A stretch of 31,955 bases of DNA from a virus: positions 1 through 31,955 of IMG/VR virus record IMGVR_UViG_3300034356_001137. One strand, given 5' to 3'. The notes under the pieces were generated by a model. That model was not told the origin of the DNA and made no database searches. It saw nothing but the letters and a program-made list of their open reading frames with translations. The translations under genes and the position numbers were made by a program. Of this stretch, positions 19,769 through 28,969 are shown in pieces; position 1 is the first letter of the stretch, and each line of letters starts with the position of its first letter.

Positions 19769-21771
19769 TGGCGCGCTCTGCACCCGCACTATCGTCCTTC
19801 ACCGCAGGCGAGATCAGCCCCCGGCTTGAAGGGCGGGTCAATCTTGAGAAATACCGTGAGGGGCTTGCTGACCTGACGAATATGGTCGTGCATCCTCATG
19901 GCGGTGTGGCGCGTCGTCCGGGCACCGAGTTTCTCGGCGAGGTCAAGTCGAGTGCGAATTACACGCGGCTGATCCCGTTCCAGTTCAAGACGAGCGACAC
20001 CTACATCCTAGAGTTCGGCAACGAATACATGCGGGTGTATCGCAACGGCTTGCAGGTTCTGACCGGCGCTCCGAAGACGATCACGGCGATCACGAAGGCG
20101 AACCCCGGTGTCATCACGTCCAACAGCCACGGCTTTGCCAATGGGGACGAGATCTACATCATCGGCGTCGGCGGCATGACCCAGTTGAACGGGCGCAACT
20201 TCCGCGTTGCCAACGTCACGACGAACACGTTCACACTGACCGATCTATTCGGCAATGCCATCGACACGACCAACTTCACGACGTTCACGAGCGGCGGCAC
20301 GGCTGACAAGATCTACGAGATCACGACGCCTTACACGACGGCCAACCTGCCCGCGCTGAACTTCGCCCAGAGTGCGGACGTGATGTATCTGGTGCATCCG
20401 ACCTACGACATCCGCACGCTTTCGCGCACTGACCACAATGCCTGGACGCTGGCGACAGCCACCATCACGGGAAGCCCGACACCGAGCCTGAGCGGCAGCA
20501 ACAACCGTCCGAGCGTGGTGACGTTCTTCGAGCAGCGGCTGGTGTTCGCAGGCACCAACAACAACCCGCAGACGATCTGGTTCTCGAAGAGTGCGGACTA
20601 TCTCAACTTCACGGTCGGAACGCTGGCTGATGACGCGCTGATCTACACGATTGCGTCGAGCCAAGTGAACGCCATCCGCTTTCTCTCTGCGACGCGCGTT
20701 CTGATGATCGGGACATCTGGCGGCGAGTATGTGCTGACCACTACGAACGATGGGCCTGTGACGCCAACGACGACGCAGATCCGCAAATACTCGAACTATG
20801 GCACTGCGACTGTGCAGCCCGTCCAAGTGGCCGATGTGACGCTATTTCTCCAGCGCGGGAACAGGAAGGTGCGTGAGTTCCGCTATGTCGGCGAGGTCGA
20901 TGTGGCGGGCTATCAGGCCCCGGACATGACGATCTTGGCCGAGCACATCACTGAGGGCGGGATTACCACGCTGGTCTATCAGCAAGAGCCTGACAGCATT
21001 GTCTGGTGCATCCGGGAAGACGGCACGCTTCTAGGCATGACGTATCGCCGCGACGAGCAGGTGGTAGCATGGCACAAGCACGTCATCGGGGGCGAGTTCA
21101 GTAGTGGGCAATCCGTTGTCGAGAGCATCGCCACGTTGCCGACTGACAGCGGCGAAGACGAGTTGTACATGATCGTGAAGCGCACGATTGACGGGCAGAC
21201 GAAGCGATACATCGAGATACTCGGCGACTTTGAGTTCGGCGATCAGACGACCGATGCTTACTTTGTGGACAGCGGCTTGCTGTACTCCGGCTCATCGGTG
21301 AGCACTCTGAGCGGGTTGTGGCATATTCCGGGAGAGGAGGTCAGCATCCTTGGGAATGGCGCGTCGCACCCTGATCGCACTGTCTCGAATGGCTCTGTCT
21401 CTATGGCGTTCAACGTGACGACGGCGGCTATCGGTTATGGCTTCACAAGCGAGATGGAAACACTGCGTCTAGAGGCGGGGTCGAGTGATGGAACGAGCCA
21501 AGGCAAACCAAAGCGCATCCATGCGATCACGCTCAGGCTTTATCAGACGGTTGGCTTGGAGGTCGGGCCTGCGAGTGCGGACGTGGATCGCGTGTACTTC
21601 CGTGACAGCTCGATGTCTATGGATACGGCTGTGCCGCTGTATACGGGCGATAAGACGGTGGAGTTCCCCGGCGGCTTTGAAGATGATGATCGGATCTATG
21701 TTCGCCAAACTCAGCCGCTTCCGCTGACCGTGCTTGCGCTGTATCCGCGCCTCAACACGTTTGACTTGTAG
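19768..21771 (+). CDS. Tail tubular protein B-like (nozzle) protein
   Basis: A 667-residue protein, ATG 19768 overlapping the previous stop. SFTAGEISPRLEGRVNLEKY, REGLADLTNMVVHPHGGVAR and RPGTEFLGEVK match the large podovirus gp12/tail-stabilising nozzle family. Beta-rich repeats continue (YILEFGNEYMRVYRNGLQV, NGDEIYIIGVGGMTQLNGR). It would form the distal tail tube and carry fibre attachment. Length is usual for this class. Confidence 0.85.
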   Translation: MARSAPALSSFTAGEISPRLEGRVNLEKYREGLADLTNMVVHPHGGVARRPGTEFLGEVKSSANYTRLIPFQFKTSDTYILEFGNEYMRVYRNGLQVLTGAPKTITAITKANPGVITSNSHGFANGDEIYIIGVGGMTQLNGRNFRVANVTTNTFTLTDLFGNAIDTTNFTTFTSGGTADKIYEITTPYTTANLPALNFAQSADVMYLVHPTYDIRTLSRTDHNAWTLATATITGSPTPSLSGSNNRPSVVTFFEQRLVFAGTNNNPQTIWFSKSADYLNFTVGTLADDALIYTIASSQVNAIRFLSATRVLMIGTSGGEYVLTTTNDGPVTPTTTQIRKYSNYGTATVQPVQVADVTLFLQRGNRKVREFRYVGEVDVAGYQAPDMTILAEHITEGGITTLVYQQEPDSIVWCIREDGTLLGMTYRRDEQVVAWHKHVIGGEFSSGQSVVESIATLPTDSGEDELYMIVKRTIDGQTKRYIEILGDFEFGDQTTDAYFVDSGLLYSGSSVSTLSGLWHIPGEEVSILGNGASHPDRTVSNGSVSMAFNVTTAAIGYGFTSEMETLRLEAGSSDGTSQGKPKRIHAITLRLYQTVGLEVGPASADVDRVYFRDSSMSMDTAVPLYTGDKTVEFPGGFEDDDRIYVRQTQPLPLTVLALYPRLNTFDL

Positions 21772-21779
21772 GTGACGCG

Positions 21780-22328
21780 ATGTGCGATCCGTTGACAGTA
21801 ATGACGATGATAGGGATCGGCACTAGCGTAGCTGGTGGGGTCGCGCAAAAAAATGCTGCTGACAAAGCCGCAGAGGCGGCTCAGAAGGTTGGCGAGTTCA
21901 ACGCTAAACTCATCGAGCGTGATATCGGCCTGCTGGAGAAACAGCGCCAGATCATTAACTCGAACCTCGCTATCAGCAACAAGCTCAAGCGCAAAGAGTT
22001 CAAGGCCGTTCAGGGCGAAGTCGTAGCCGGGTTTGGCTACGCTGGCATCGACATTGCGCAGGGCACGCCCGTGCAGGTTCTGCGAGAGAACGCGCGACAG
22101 TTCGAGTACGAGTTGTCGGTTGACAAGTTCAACAACGCTATAACGAACCAACAGATCACGGATGCCCAAGAAGGGGCTAGGCTGGATGCCGAGATGTCTA
22201 GGATGGAGGCGGGCGCTACGGCTGCTTCTCTGCGGTCACAAGGTAGGGCCAGCTTGATATCCAGCATCGGGCAGGCAGCACAATTTGGCTATCAGAGTGG
22301 CATGTTCGGTTCACCGAGGGTTAGATAA
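21780..22328 (+). CDS. Internal virion protein B-like
   Basis: A 182-residue protein from ATG 21780 (TAGGTGACG upstream). It opens MCDPLTVMTMIGIGTSVAGG, an early glycine-rich hydrophobic segment. Coiled-coil helices follow (AQKVGEFNAKLIERDIGLLE, KQRQIINSNLAISNKLKRKE), then FGYAGIDIAQGTPVQVLREN and more helices. This layout is usual for the first small ejection protein of T7-type phages, which lies beside the nozzle gene. It would leave the capsid before DNA. Confidence 0.75.
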   Translation: MCDPLTVMTMIGIGTSVAGGVAQKNAADKAAEAAQKVGEFNAKLIERDIGLLEKQRQIINSNLAISNKLKRKEFKAVQGEVVAGFGYAGIDIAQGTPVQVLRENARQFEYELSVDKFNNAITNQQITDAQEGARLDAEMSRMEAGATAASLRSQGRASLISSIGQAAQFGYQSGMFGSPRVR

Positions 22329-24583
22329 TGAGAATCCCGCTCTATCGCACACAGGCTGCGCCGACGAACGAGGCACCGGGCCAACCGATCCGCGCTCGCA
22401 TGAGCATGGAGCCATTCGTCAATGAAGCTCTGAGCAAGGGCGCGGTTGCTGGCGAAGTTCTAAAGCAAATGGGCGATTTCGCTCGGATGCGCTACGAGAT
22501 GGCGACACAGGAGAAACTCGACAACGCACTGCTTCGCGCAGAGGAAGAACTGCGCACGACCGCCCGCGAGATGGAAAGCCGCAACATGGTTGGCAATGTT
22601 CTGGACGGCGACAAGCCGCTCTGGAACCAGTCTGTCGGCGACATGCGCAATCGTCTCCAGTCCGAGCTTGGGCGCGACCGCAAGGCTAATGCCATCTTCA
22701 ATGAGCGGTTTGGCCAGATGGAACTGACGCAGCGGTTTGCGTTGCGCGGGGCCATTGATGCGAAGATGGAGCGTCAGATTGCCGCAGCCCGTGAGCAGAG
22801 ACTGACGCAGGCCGAGAACGACATCGCCAACGGAACCGACATTGCGACGCTGAACTTGGCGCTGGGTCAGGTCGGGGTCGATTCAGCTCGGCTTGGGCAG
22901 CTTGGCCTTGGCAATCCTGATGCTCTGACGCGGCAGGAGTATGAGCTTCTAAGGCGGGGCACTGCTCGTGCTGCAATGAGTTGGATCGACACGCAAGACA
23001 TGCCGTTGAGTGCGGCGAGCAAGCTGCAAGAAGCGGTTGCCGAGAAAGACCCGTCCAAGGTTACTGATACTCGCAGTCTCTACGTCTACAATCTAATGGA
23101 GAAACTGAGCGTAGAGGACAGGGTAGCCATTCTCAGCAAGATCAATGGCATCTCTGAGTTTCTTGACGGGCCGACTCTAGAGCAGGAGAGAATCGCGGTA
23201 CAATCGCGTCAGGCTGCAACCGATGTTGGCAAGGCTATCTCTTCTAACATTGATTTGCTCGCTGATGGCGGTGATGTGCCGGACGAGCAGATCGCTCAAA
23301 TTGGCGCAACGATTGAGTCTGTGAGTGGCACTATCACGCCAGAGGCGGCTCAATCTCTTTCGCAGTCCTACTCTTCACTGGTCGAACTGAGGGCTTTGAC
23401 TAAAGAGGTTCGCCCCCTCAATCAAAGCCAGCTAGATAGCGTCATCCAGAGCATCGGCCAGCCGGAGAATGAAAGCCAGAAGACGGCCCTAGAGTTCCTC
23501 ACCAGATATCGTGACAACAGGAACCGTGGGCTGAAAGAAGACCCGATGGGTTGGGCGTTCGAGTCTGGCTACACGAAGCAATCAACCATCGACCTTTCCC
23601 CGGATGCGATCAACAACGGCACAACCAATGTCGAGCAGCGCATCGCTACTGGGCAAAACCTGCGCGCACAGTTCAACTTGGACTATGTGCCGGTCTTGAC
23701 CAATGCAGAGGTTGCAGATGTCAGCGGGCGGCTTCTCAGCGAAGATCCTATGCGGGCCGTCACGTCGCTCACGGACTTCCGCGCGATCATGGGGCCGGGT
23801 GGCAACCACGCTGTGGAGCAACTCCGTAGAGCTGGGCTACCTCTTGAGTATGTCATTGCGATGGACATCCAAGATCCCGCACTGAGGCAGAATGTTGCAA
23901 CGCTGGCGAGCACCAGCTTCAAGGAACTATCGGATCAGGTCGAGCAAACGTCTGTTCGGGACATGGACGCTAAGGTGCGTGAAATGCTTGCCCCTTACAT
24001 GTCAGCCTATCTTGAGGGTGGCGACGGACAGGCCGTTAAGATGCTCAACGAAGAGGTTGAAATCGCTCGGAAAATAGCTGTGTCACAAGTCGCGCGGCGC
24101 GGCATGGACCCGCTCAAGGCTGCTGAATACGCGGTAGAGAACTTCTTCCCAGAATACGACCGGGTGGTGCAAAACAGCCACGGTAACTTTATCGTTCCGC
24201 AGCAGTTTGATGTTGACGATGTTGATAGCCTGACCGAGCAACTGCTCGACCCGGACTCTTTGCGCGCCGCTGGTATCGAACCGCTGTCAGGGGCAAGTTT
24301 CTTCCTGCCGGGTGAAGCCGCGACTGAAATATCGGAAGAAATCGCAGAAGATATCACTTCGTCAATCGAGATGGGCGTATCTCTCGCGGCACTGTCTGAC
24401 AACGGTGTATGGCTCAACAACGGGCAGGGCGATGGCGTAGTTTTGCACTACAATCTCAACGGCCAGTATCTTCCCGTGCGCCTCAAAACTGGCGGCTTCT
24501 ACGATGTCAAGTTCTCCGAGATTGGCGCGTTGGCAAGTAGGCTGGCCCCGGTCGAGGAACAGGTCGAGGTTATCGCGCCATGA
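22328..24583 (+). CDS. Internal virion (ejection) protein
   Basis: A 751-residue, largely helical protein, ATG 22328 overlapping the previous stop (TAATG). Long heptad-rich stretches (EMESRNMVGNVLDGDKPLWN, AIDAKMERQIAAAREQRLTQ) and repeated helix pairs suit the inner core or ejection-channel proteins. I see no peptidoglycan hydrolase motif. Position between the small internal protein and two larger ones matches gp14-gp16 type gene order. Exact counterpart unknown. Confidence 0.7.
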   Translation: MRIPLYRTQAAPTNEAPGQPIRARMSMEPFVNEALSKGAVAGEVLKQMGDFARMRYEMATQEKLDNALLRAEEELRTTAREMESRNMVGNVLDGDKPLWNQSVGDMRNRLQSELGRDRKANAIFNERFGQMELTQRFALRGAIDAKMERQIAAAREQRLTQAENDIANGTDIATLNLALGQVGVDSARLGQLGLGNPDALTRQEYELLRRGTARAAMSWIDTQDMPLSAASKLQEAVAEKDPSKVTDTRSLYVYNLMEKLSVEDRVAILSKINGISEFLDGPTLEQERIAVQSRQAATDVGKAISSNIDLLADGGDVPDEQIAQIGATIESVSGTITPEAAQSLSQSYSSLVELRALTKEVRPLNQSQLDSVIQSIGQPENESQKTALEFLTRYRDNRNRGLKEDPMGWAFESGYTKQSTIDLSPDAINNGTTNVEQRIATGQNLRAQFNLDYVPVLTNAEVADVSGRLLSEDPMRAVTSLTDFRAIMGPGGNHAVEQLRRAGLPLEYVIAMDIQDPALRQNVATLASTSFKELSDQVEQTSVRDMDAKVREMLAPYMSAYLEGGDGQAVKMLNEEVEIARKIAVSQVARRGMDPLKAAEYAVENFFPEYDRVVQNSHGNFIVPQQFDVDDVDSLTEQLLDPDSLRAAGIEPLSGASFFLPGEAATEISEEIAEDITSSIEMGVSLAALSDNGVWLNNGQGDGVVLHYNLNGQYLPVRLKTGGFYDVKFSEIGALASRLAPVEEQVEVIAP

Positions 24584-26445
24584 GGCCAAGACCGCTCGCA
24601 ACAGACAACGAACCTCTCCGCGCTGATGCGTTTGCTAGGCAGGCGGTCAGTGCAACTCGCGCGTTCGCTGAGACGATCAAAACGCCGGGTACTGGTGGGC
24701 TGATCCTTGAGGCGGTCGAGGTCGGTCAGGCGCAGGTCGGTGCGATCACAAATGAACAGATGCAGTCGTTCAAGGAGGCGCAGCGCGAGCGCAAACTCAG
24801 ACAGCGTTATCTTGAAGACCTGTTGATGAACTCGACAGATGAGCGCCGCAAGCAGGAATACCGTGACGAACTCGCCAGCATGGCTGGACAGGACAATGTA
24901 GCCTTCCAAGCCATGACACAGGAAGCCATCGACGATGGCCGTCTGGTTTCTGTCGAGGAACTCAACAAGAAGTATGCAGGGTTCCTTGAGTTTGAGCGCC
25001 CGACTACGGAACTCGCTGCTCGCCTGTTGTACGAGAACAAGAAGGAACAGATCGTCAGAGAATCAATTATCGAGTCTGGCCCGGGTGGGTTGAGTGGCAT
25101 TGGCGTCGCTGTTCTTGGCGGCGTTGTCGTTGCTGCGACTGATCCTATCGACTTGGCCTCATCGTTCATCCCTGTTGTCGGGCAGGCGGGCCGTGTGGCT
25201 GCGACAGCGAGATTCGGTCGTATTACGGGGCGCGCGGCTGTCGGGGCTGTAGAGGGCACGGTCGGCGCTGCGATTACGGAGACTGCGTACTACGGCCTCT
25301 CGCGGCAGTTGCAACTCGATTACACGATGGGTGATGCTCTGCTCAATGTCGGCGCGGGCACGCTTCTCGGTGGAGGCCTTGGCGCGGCGGCGGGGGTTAT
25401 TACTCGGCGTGGCGTGGATGCTGGTGAGGTTCGCAAGCTAACTGAGCCTGAGACGGTTCTCCGCACTGATCTTGGTCCTCAACCGCCGCAAGTTGCCGCT
25501 CCTGTCGCTGCGACCAAAACCCCGCAAGACATCTCTGCGCAGGCATCTAGGGCGGCAGCGTTCTATGAACAGATGAATGGGCGGAAGACGGCAGAGTTGG
25601 CTGTGCGCCAGATGGTGCTCGATCAGGGCGTAGATGTATCTGTCGTGGTGCCGAAAGTGGTGAAGCGGCCACAGACACTGGTCGAGTTCGTGCGTTCTCG
25701 CGGCGGTATTTCCGACACTCTGCCCGGATCAGAAGGGAAACTCGCAGGGATCGGTTTTGCCCCGGAACCGTTTGTCCCGGCCCCCGGTAAGCGCACTGCG
25801 ATAGCCAACGTCAACAACCCCGGTGCGCGCGACACGCTTGAGACGATGGCAGTTCAGGCACAGAAGGCCGGGTTCATCAAGACAACGAAGATCAGCGAAC
25901 TTGTTGACAAGTTGACACTGGAGTTCGGCGGTGAACCCGTGTTTTCGGCGCGCAATGCTAGACGTTCCAAAGCATGGGTCAAGTACAGTGCTGCGAAAGA
26001 TGCGGCTGAGGCCGAGGTTCGTAGGCGGGATGACATCAAGCGTGGTGCGCGCGAACTAGGCTTTGAGGAAATCACCGACGGCGAGGTTGCTGTCGTCTCA
26101 AGCATCATGGCGCGGAACGGCTCGGATCTGGAGACGGCCATCGAAGGGCTTTACACGCAGACAGGGCGGCTCACGACAAGGGCTGTGCAGGATGTGGCGC
26201 GTAAGGCCAGCCTTGATCCGCTTGCGAACACCCGCGCTTCTGAGGCGGCGAGCAGGGTCAGGGATGAGTTGGACTATGACAGCTACATTGAGCGCAGCAT
26301 GGCTGCGATTGACCAGATGCGGTTTGCCGGTGAGATGACACCAGAATACGAGGCCGTGCTCGCAGATCTTGCTAGGCTTGATGCGCGTGTCGAGGCTTAC
26401 GGCGAAGTGATGACTGCCGCCACCATTTGCACTGCGAGGTCGTGA
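24580..26445 (+). CDS. Internal virion protein with glycine-rich membrane-like segment
   Basis: A 621-residue protein, ATG 24580 overlapping the previous stop. Residues ~170-275 form an Ala/Gly/Val-rich segment (SGIGVAVLGGVVVAATDPID, VVGQAGRVAATARFGRITGR, NVGAGTLLGGGLGAAAGVIT) that could insert in a membrane during DNA ejection. The rest is helical and charged. It ends EAYGEVMTAATICTARS; the short Cys-Arg end recalls other ejection proteins that finish with a 'C..RG' motif. It would form part of the trans-envelope channel (inference). Confidence 0.7.
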   Translation: MRPRPLATDNEPLRADAFARQAVSATRAFAETIKTPGTGGLILEAVEVGQAQVGAITNEQMQSFKEAQRERKLRQRYLEDLLMNSTDERRKQEYRDELASMAGQDNVAFQAMTQEAIDDGRLVSVEELNKKYAGFLEFERPTTELAARLLYENKKEQIVRESIIESGPGGLSGIGVAVLGGVVVAATDPIDLASSFIPVVGQAGRVAATARFGRITGRAAVGAVEGTVGAAITETAYYGLSRQLQLDYTMGDALLNVGAGTLLGGGLGAAAGVITRRGVDAGEVRKLTEPETVLRTDLGPQPPQVAAPVAATKTPQDISAQASRAAAFYEQMNGRKTAELAVRQMVLDQGVDVSVVVPKVVKRPQTLVEFVRSRGGISDTLPGSEGKLAGIGFAPEPFVPAPGKRTAIANVNNPGARDTLETMAVQAQKAGFIKTTKISELVDKLTLEFGGEPVFSARNARRSKAWVKYSAAKDAAEAEVRRRDDIKRGARELGFEEITDGEVAVVSSIMARNGSDLETAIEGLYTQTGRLTTRAVQDVARKASLDPLANTRASEAASRVRDELDYDSYIERSMAAIDQMRFAGEMTPEYEAVLADLARLDARVEAYGEVMTAATICTARS

Positions 26446-28910
26446 TGGCTGATTGCCTCAAGATACTGGACCAAATCAACGCAGGCAGGCTGGATGACGG
26501 CGAGCTTGAAGAGATACTTGAGGTCTTGCAGCGCGAGAAGCGCGCGCGGATTGCGGCTGGTGCTCTTGAGGGGCTTGAGGAAGCTCTGTTTGAGAAGGGC
26601 ACTAAGTTCGTGCGCGATCTCAACCAAGCAGCAAAGATCAAGAAGCGCAATGAACTCATCAACATCATCAAAGAGAACTACCTTCTGACGCAGGCAGAGC
26701 GCGCCGATCAGGCTGTTGGCGATCCGTCTCTCGGCATCGAGGCTGCGCTTGTTGGCGTCAATGCTCCGTTCGAGAACGCGCGGCGGTCCGTGGATGCCAT
26801 CTCTGGCGGGTTGCTCGGTGAGTATCTCGGCGGGATGGTGGCTGATCTCAAAGCGGCTAACATGCTGTCTCGGTTCAACACCATGTCTGGCGATTTTGAG
26901 AGAGAGGTTGCCCGCGCGCTGTCGGATCTGAACTCTCCTGTTCGTAATCCGAATGTGGACGCGAGCACTGACGCCAAGAAGATCGCCGAAGTCATGTTCA
27001 AGTACCAGCGCGCCGCACTCCAGCGTGAGAACGCAGCCGGGTCTAACATCATGCTCAAGACTGGGCGTGTTGTGAAATCTGTGCATAGCCCCGCGCGCAT
27101 GACGAAGGTCGGTTTCGAGGCGTGGAAACAAGACATCAAGGGCAGGCTCGACTACGACAAGATGGACATCCCGCCGGAGCGTGTGGATGGTTTCCTTGAG
27201 AGCGCCTATGATGCGATTATCAGCGGTGTGCGGAAAGACGGAGACCGTTCCGAGGGCATGTTCGAGTTCACCGGGCCGCAGAACCTAGCCAAACTACGGA
27301 GCAGATCGTCGCTGTTCATCTTCAAGAGTGCGGATGACTGGTTTGACTACGATCAGAAGTTTGGGCGCGCTTCCCTACGAGAGGCGTTCCTTGAGGATTT
27401 GCGTGGCTCTGCGCAGGCTACAGCGATGATGCAGAACTTCGGCACCAACCCGCGCGCGATGCTCGACAGGGTTGTCAACAAGCTCAAGGAAAAGCACCGC
27501 ACAGATCCGAAGAAGCTGGCCCGTCTGGAACGGTCTGTGTCCGCTGTGACTCTTGATGCCGCATTCGCCGAAGCAAGTGGAGAGGTTGATTTCGGCATTG
27601 ATACGCCTTTTGCTCGCTGGATGGCTGGCTTCCGTGTGGTGCAAACCATGTCCAAATTGGGTGGCGCGTGGATTTCGTCGCTCACTGACATAGCTTTCAA
27701 CGCAGCAAACAGGCAGTATCAGGGGCGTTCCATGCTGGATGCGTGGGGCGATGCCGTGATGACCCCGTTCCGTGGCCTCAACCGTGGGCAGATGCGTGAA
27801 CTCGCGGATCGGATGGGTGTCGGCTTGGAGGGCGTGCTTGGCGATTTCCATTCCCGCTTCAACCCTGCTGATGACGCACCGGGCAAGCTGGCAAAACTGC
27901 AACAACTATTCTTCAAGCTGAACCTGCTCGGGCCGTGGTCTGATGCGAACAAGCGCGGCGCTACGCTCATCATCGCCAATGATCTTGGGAGAGAATCAGG
28001 CAAGGCTTTCGATGCTCTGGCCCCTGACTTGCAGCGGGTTTTGCGCATCTACGGGATCGACTCGGCGGCATGGGACATCGCTCGTAAGAATGCTCAGAAG
28101 GGGCCTGATGGTCGTGATTATTTGGTTCCGGGCGGCATCGAGGACGTGAATGTGCGGGAGAGCGTGTTTGCTCTGCTGACATCCGAGGCTGATTTCGCGG
28201 TTCCGACTGCCGGTGCGCGTGAACGGGCGATTATGAAGCGTGGCTATCGTGCGGACACTCTCGCGGGTCAGGCTCTACGCTCTGTCTTCCAGTTCAAGTC
28301 GTTTGGCGTCACGGCTCTGAGCAAGGCGCTCGGGCGGCAGGTGTATGGCTACGGGGCTAAGTCGTTCAGAGAGCAGATTATGCGCGGTGCTGGGGCAAAT
28401 GCTGGACTCATCACGTCCATCGTCGGCACTACAGTGCTCGGCTACTTTGTGCTGCAACTCAAGGAACTATCCAAGGGCCGTGACATGCGCGAGCCGTCGG
28501 CAGAGTTGTTCATGGCCTCGATGCTGCAAGGCGGTGGGCTTGGCATCTATGGCGATTACCTGTTCGGTGAGGCGAATAGGTTCGGCGGTGGCCCTCTGGA
28601 AACGCTCGCTGGCCCTATGGCTGGCACCGTATCCGATCTGGTTACGCTGCTTCAACGCGCGCGAGATGTTGCGACTGGCGAGGATGAGGATGTATCGGGT
28701 GATGTGATCCGGCTGCTCAAGTCCAACACCCCGTTTGCCAACTTGTTCTACACGCAAGAAGCGTTCAACTATCTGCTCTGGTATCAACTGCAAGAGACGG
28801 CCAACCCCGGTTATCTGCGCAGAATGGAGCGGCGCATCCAACGCGAGAACGACCAGACGTATTGGCTGCCCCCGTCAGACATCGTGTCCATCGGCGGCGG
28901 GTTCAGATAA
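26445..28910 (+). CDS. Large internal virion / DNA-ejection protein (gp16-like)
   Basis: An 821-residue protein from ATG 26445 (TGATG overlap); earlier in-frame starts at 26427 or 26442 are non-ATG. The first ~90 residues are charged helices. The middle has WMAGFRVVQTMSKLGGAWIS, SLTDIAFNAANRQYQGRSML and LNLLGPWSDANKRGATLIIA, then VLRIYGIDSAAWDIAR, a pattern I associate with large podovirus ejection proteins. Near the end is a hydrophobic segment (ANAGLITSIVGTTVLGYFVL). No lytic transglycosylase motif was found. Confidence 0.72.
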   Translation: MADCLKILDQINAGRLDDGELEEILEVLQREKRARIAAGALEGLEEALFEKGTKFVRDLNQAAKIKKRNELINIIKENYLLTQAERADQAVGDPSLGIEAALVGVNAPFENARRSVDAISGGLLGEYLGGMVADLKAANMLSRFNTMSGDFEREVARALSDLNSPVRNPNVDASTDAKKIAEVMFKYQRAALQRENAAGSNIMLKTGRVVKSVHSPARMTKVGFEAWKQDIKGRLDYDKMDIPPERVDGFLESAYDAIISGVRKDGDRSEGMFEFTGPQNLAKLRSRSSLFIFKSADDWFDYDQKFGRASLREAFLEDLRGSAQATAMMQNFGTNPRAMLDRVVNKLKEKHRTDPKKLARLERSVSAVTLDAAFAEASGEVDFGIDTPFARWMAGFRVVQTMSKLGGAWISSLTDIAFNAANRQYQGRSMLDAWGDAVMTPFRGLNRGQMRELADRMGVGLEGVLGDFHSRFNPADDAPGKLAKLQQLFFKLNLLGPWSDANKRGATLIIANDLGRESGKAFDALAPDLQRVLRIYGIDSAAWDIARKNAQKGPDGRDYLVPGGIEDVNVRESVFALLTSEADFAVPTAGARERAIMKRGYRADTLAGQALRSVFQFKSFGVTALSKALGRQVYGYGAKSFREQIMRGAGANAGLITSIVGTTVLGYFVLQLKELSKGRDMREPSAELFMASMLQGGGLGIYGDYLFGEANRFGGGPLETLAGPMAGTVSDLVTLLQRARDVATGEDEDVSGDVIRLLKSNTPFANLFYTQEAFNYLLWYQLQETANPGYLRRMERRIQRENDQTYWLPPSDIVSIGGGFR

Positions 28911-28969
28911 TGTCTCAACACACTATGCAGACTATGCTAATGTGCCGCGCAAAGCGAGGTGAGCTATGA
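28910..28969 (+). CDS. Possible 19-codon coupling peptide before the tail fibre
   Basis: ATG 28910 overlaps the ejection-protein stop (TAATG) and its own TGA (28967-28969) overlaps the fibre ATG at 28966. It would keep ribosomes moving to the fibre start across the only gap there. The peptide (MSQHTMQTMLMCRAKRGEL) has no recognisable feature. It is supported only by the overlaps. Confidence 0.25.
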   Translation: MSQHTMQTMLMCRAKRGEL

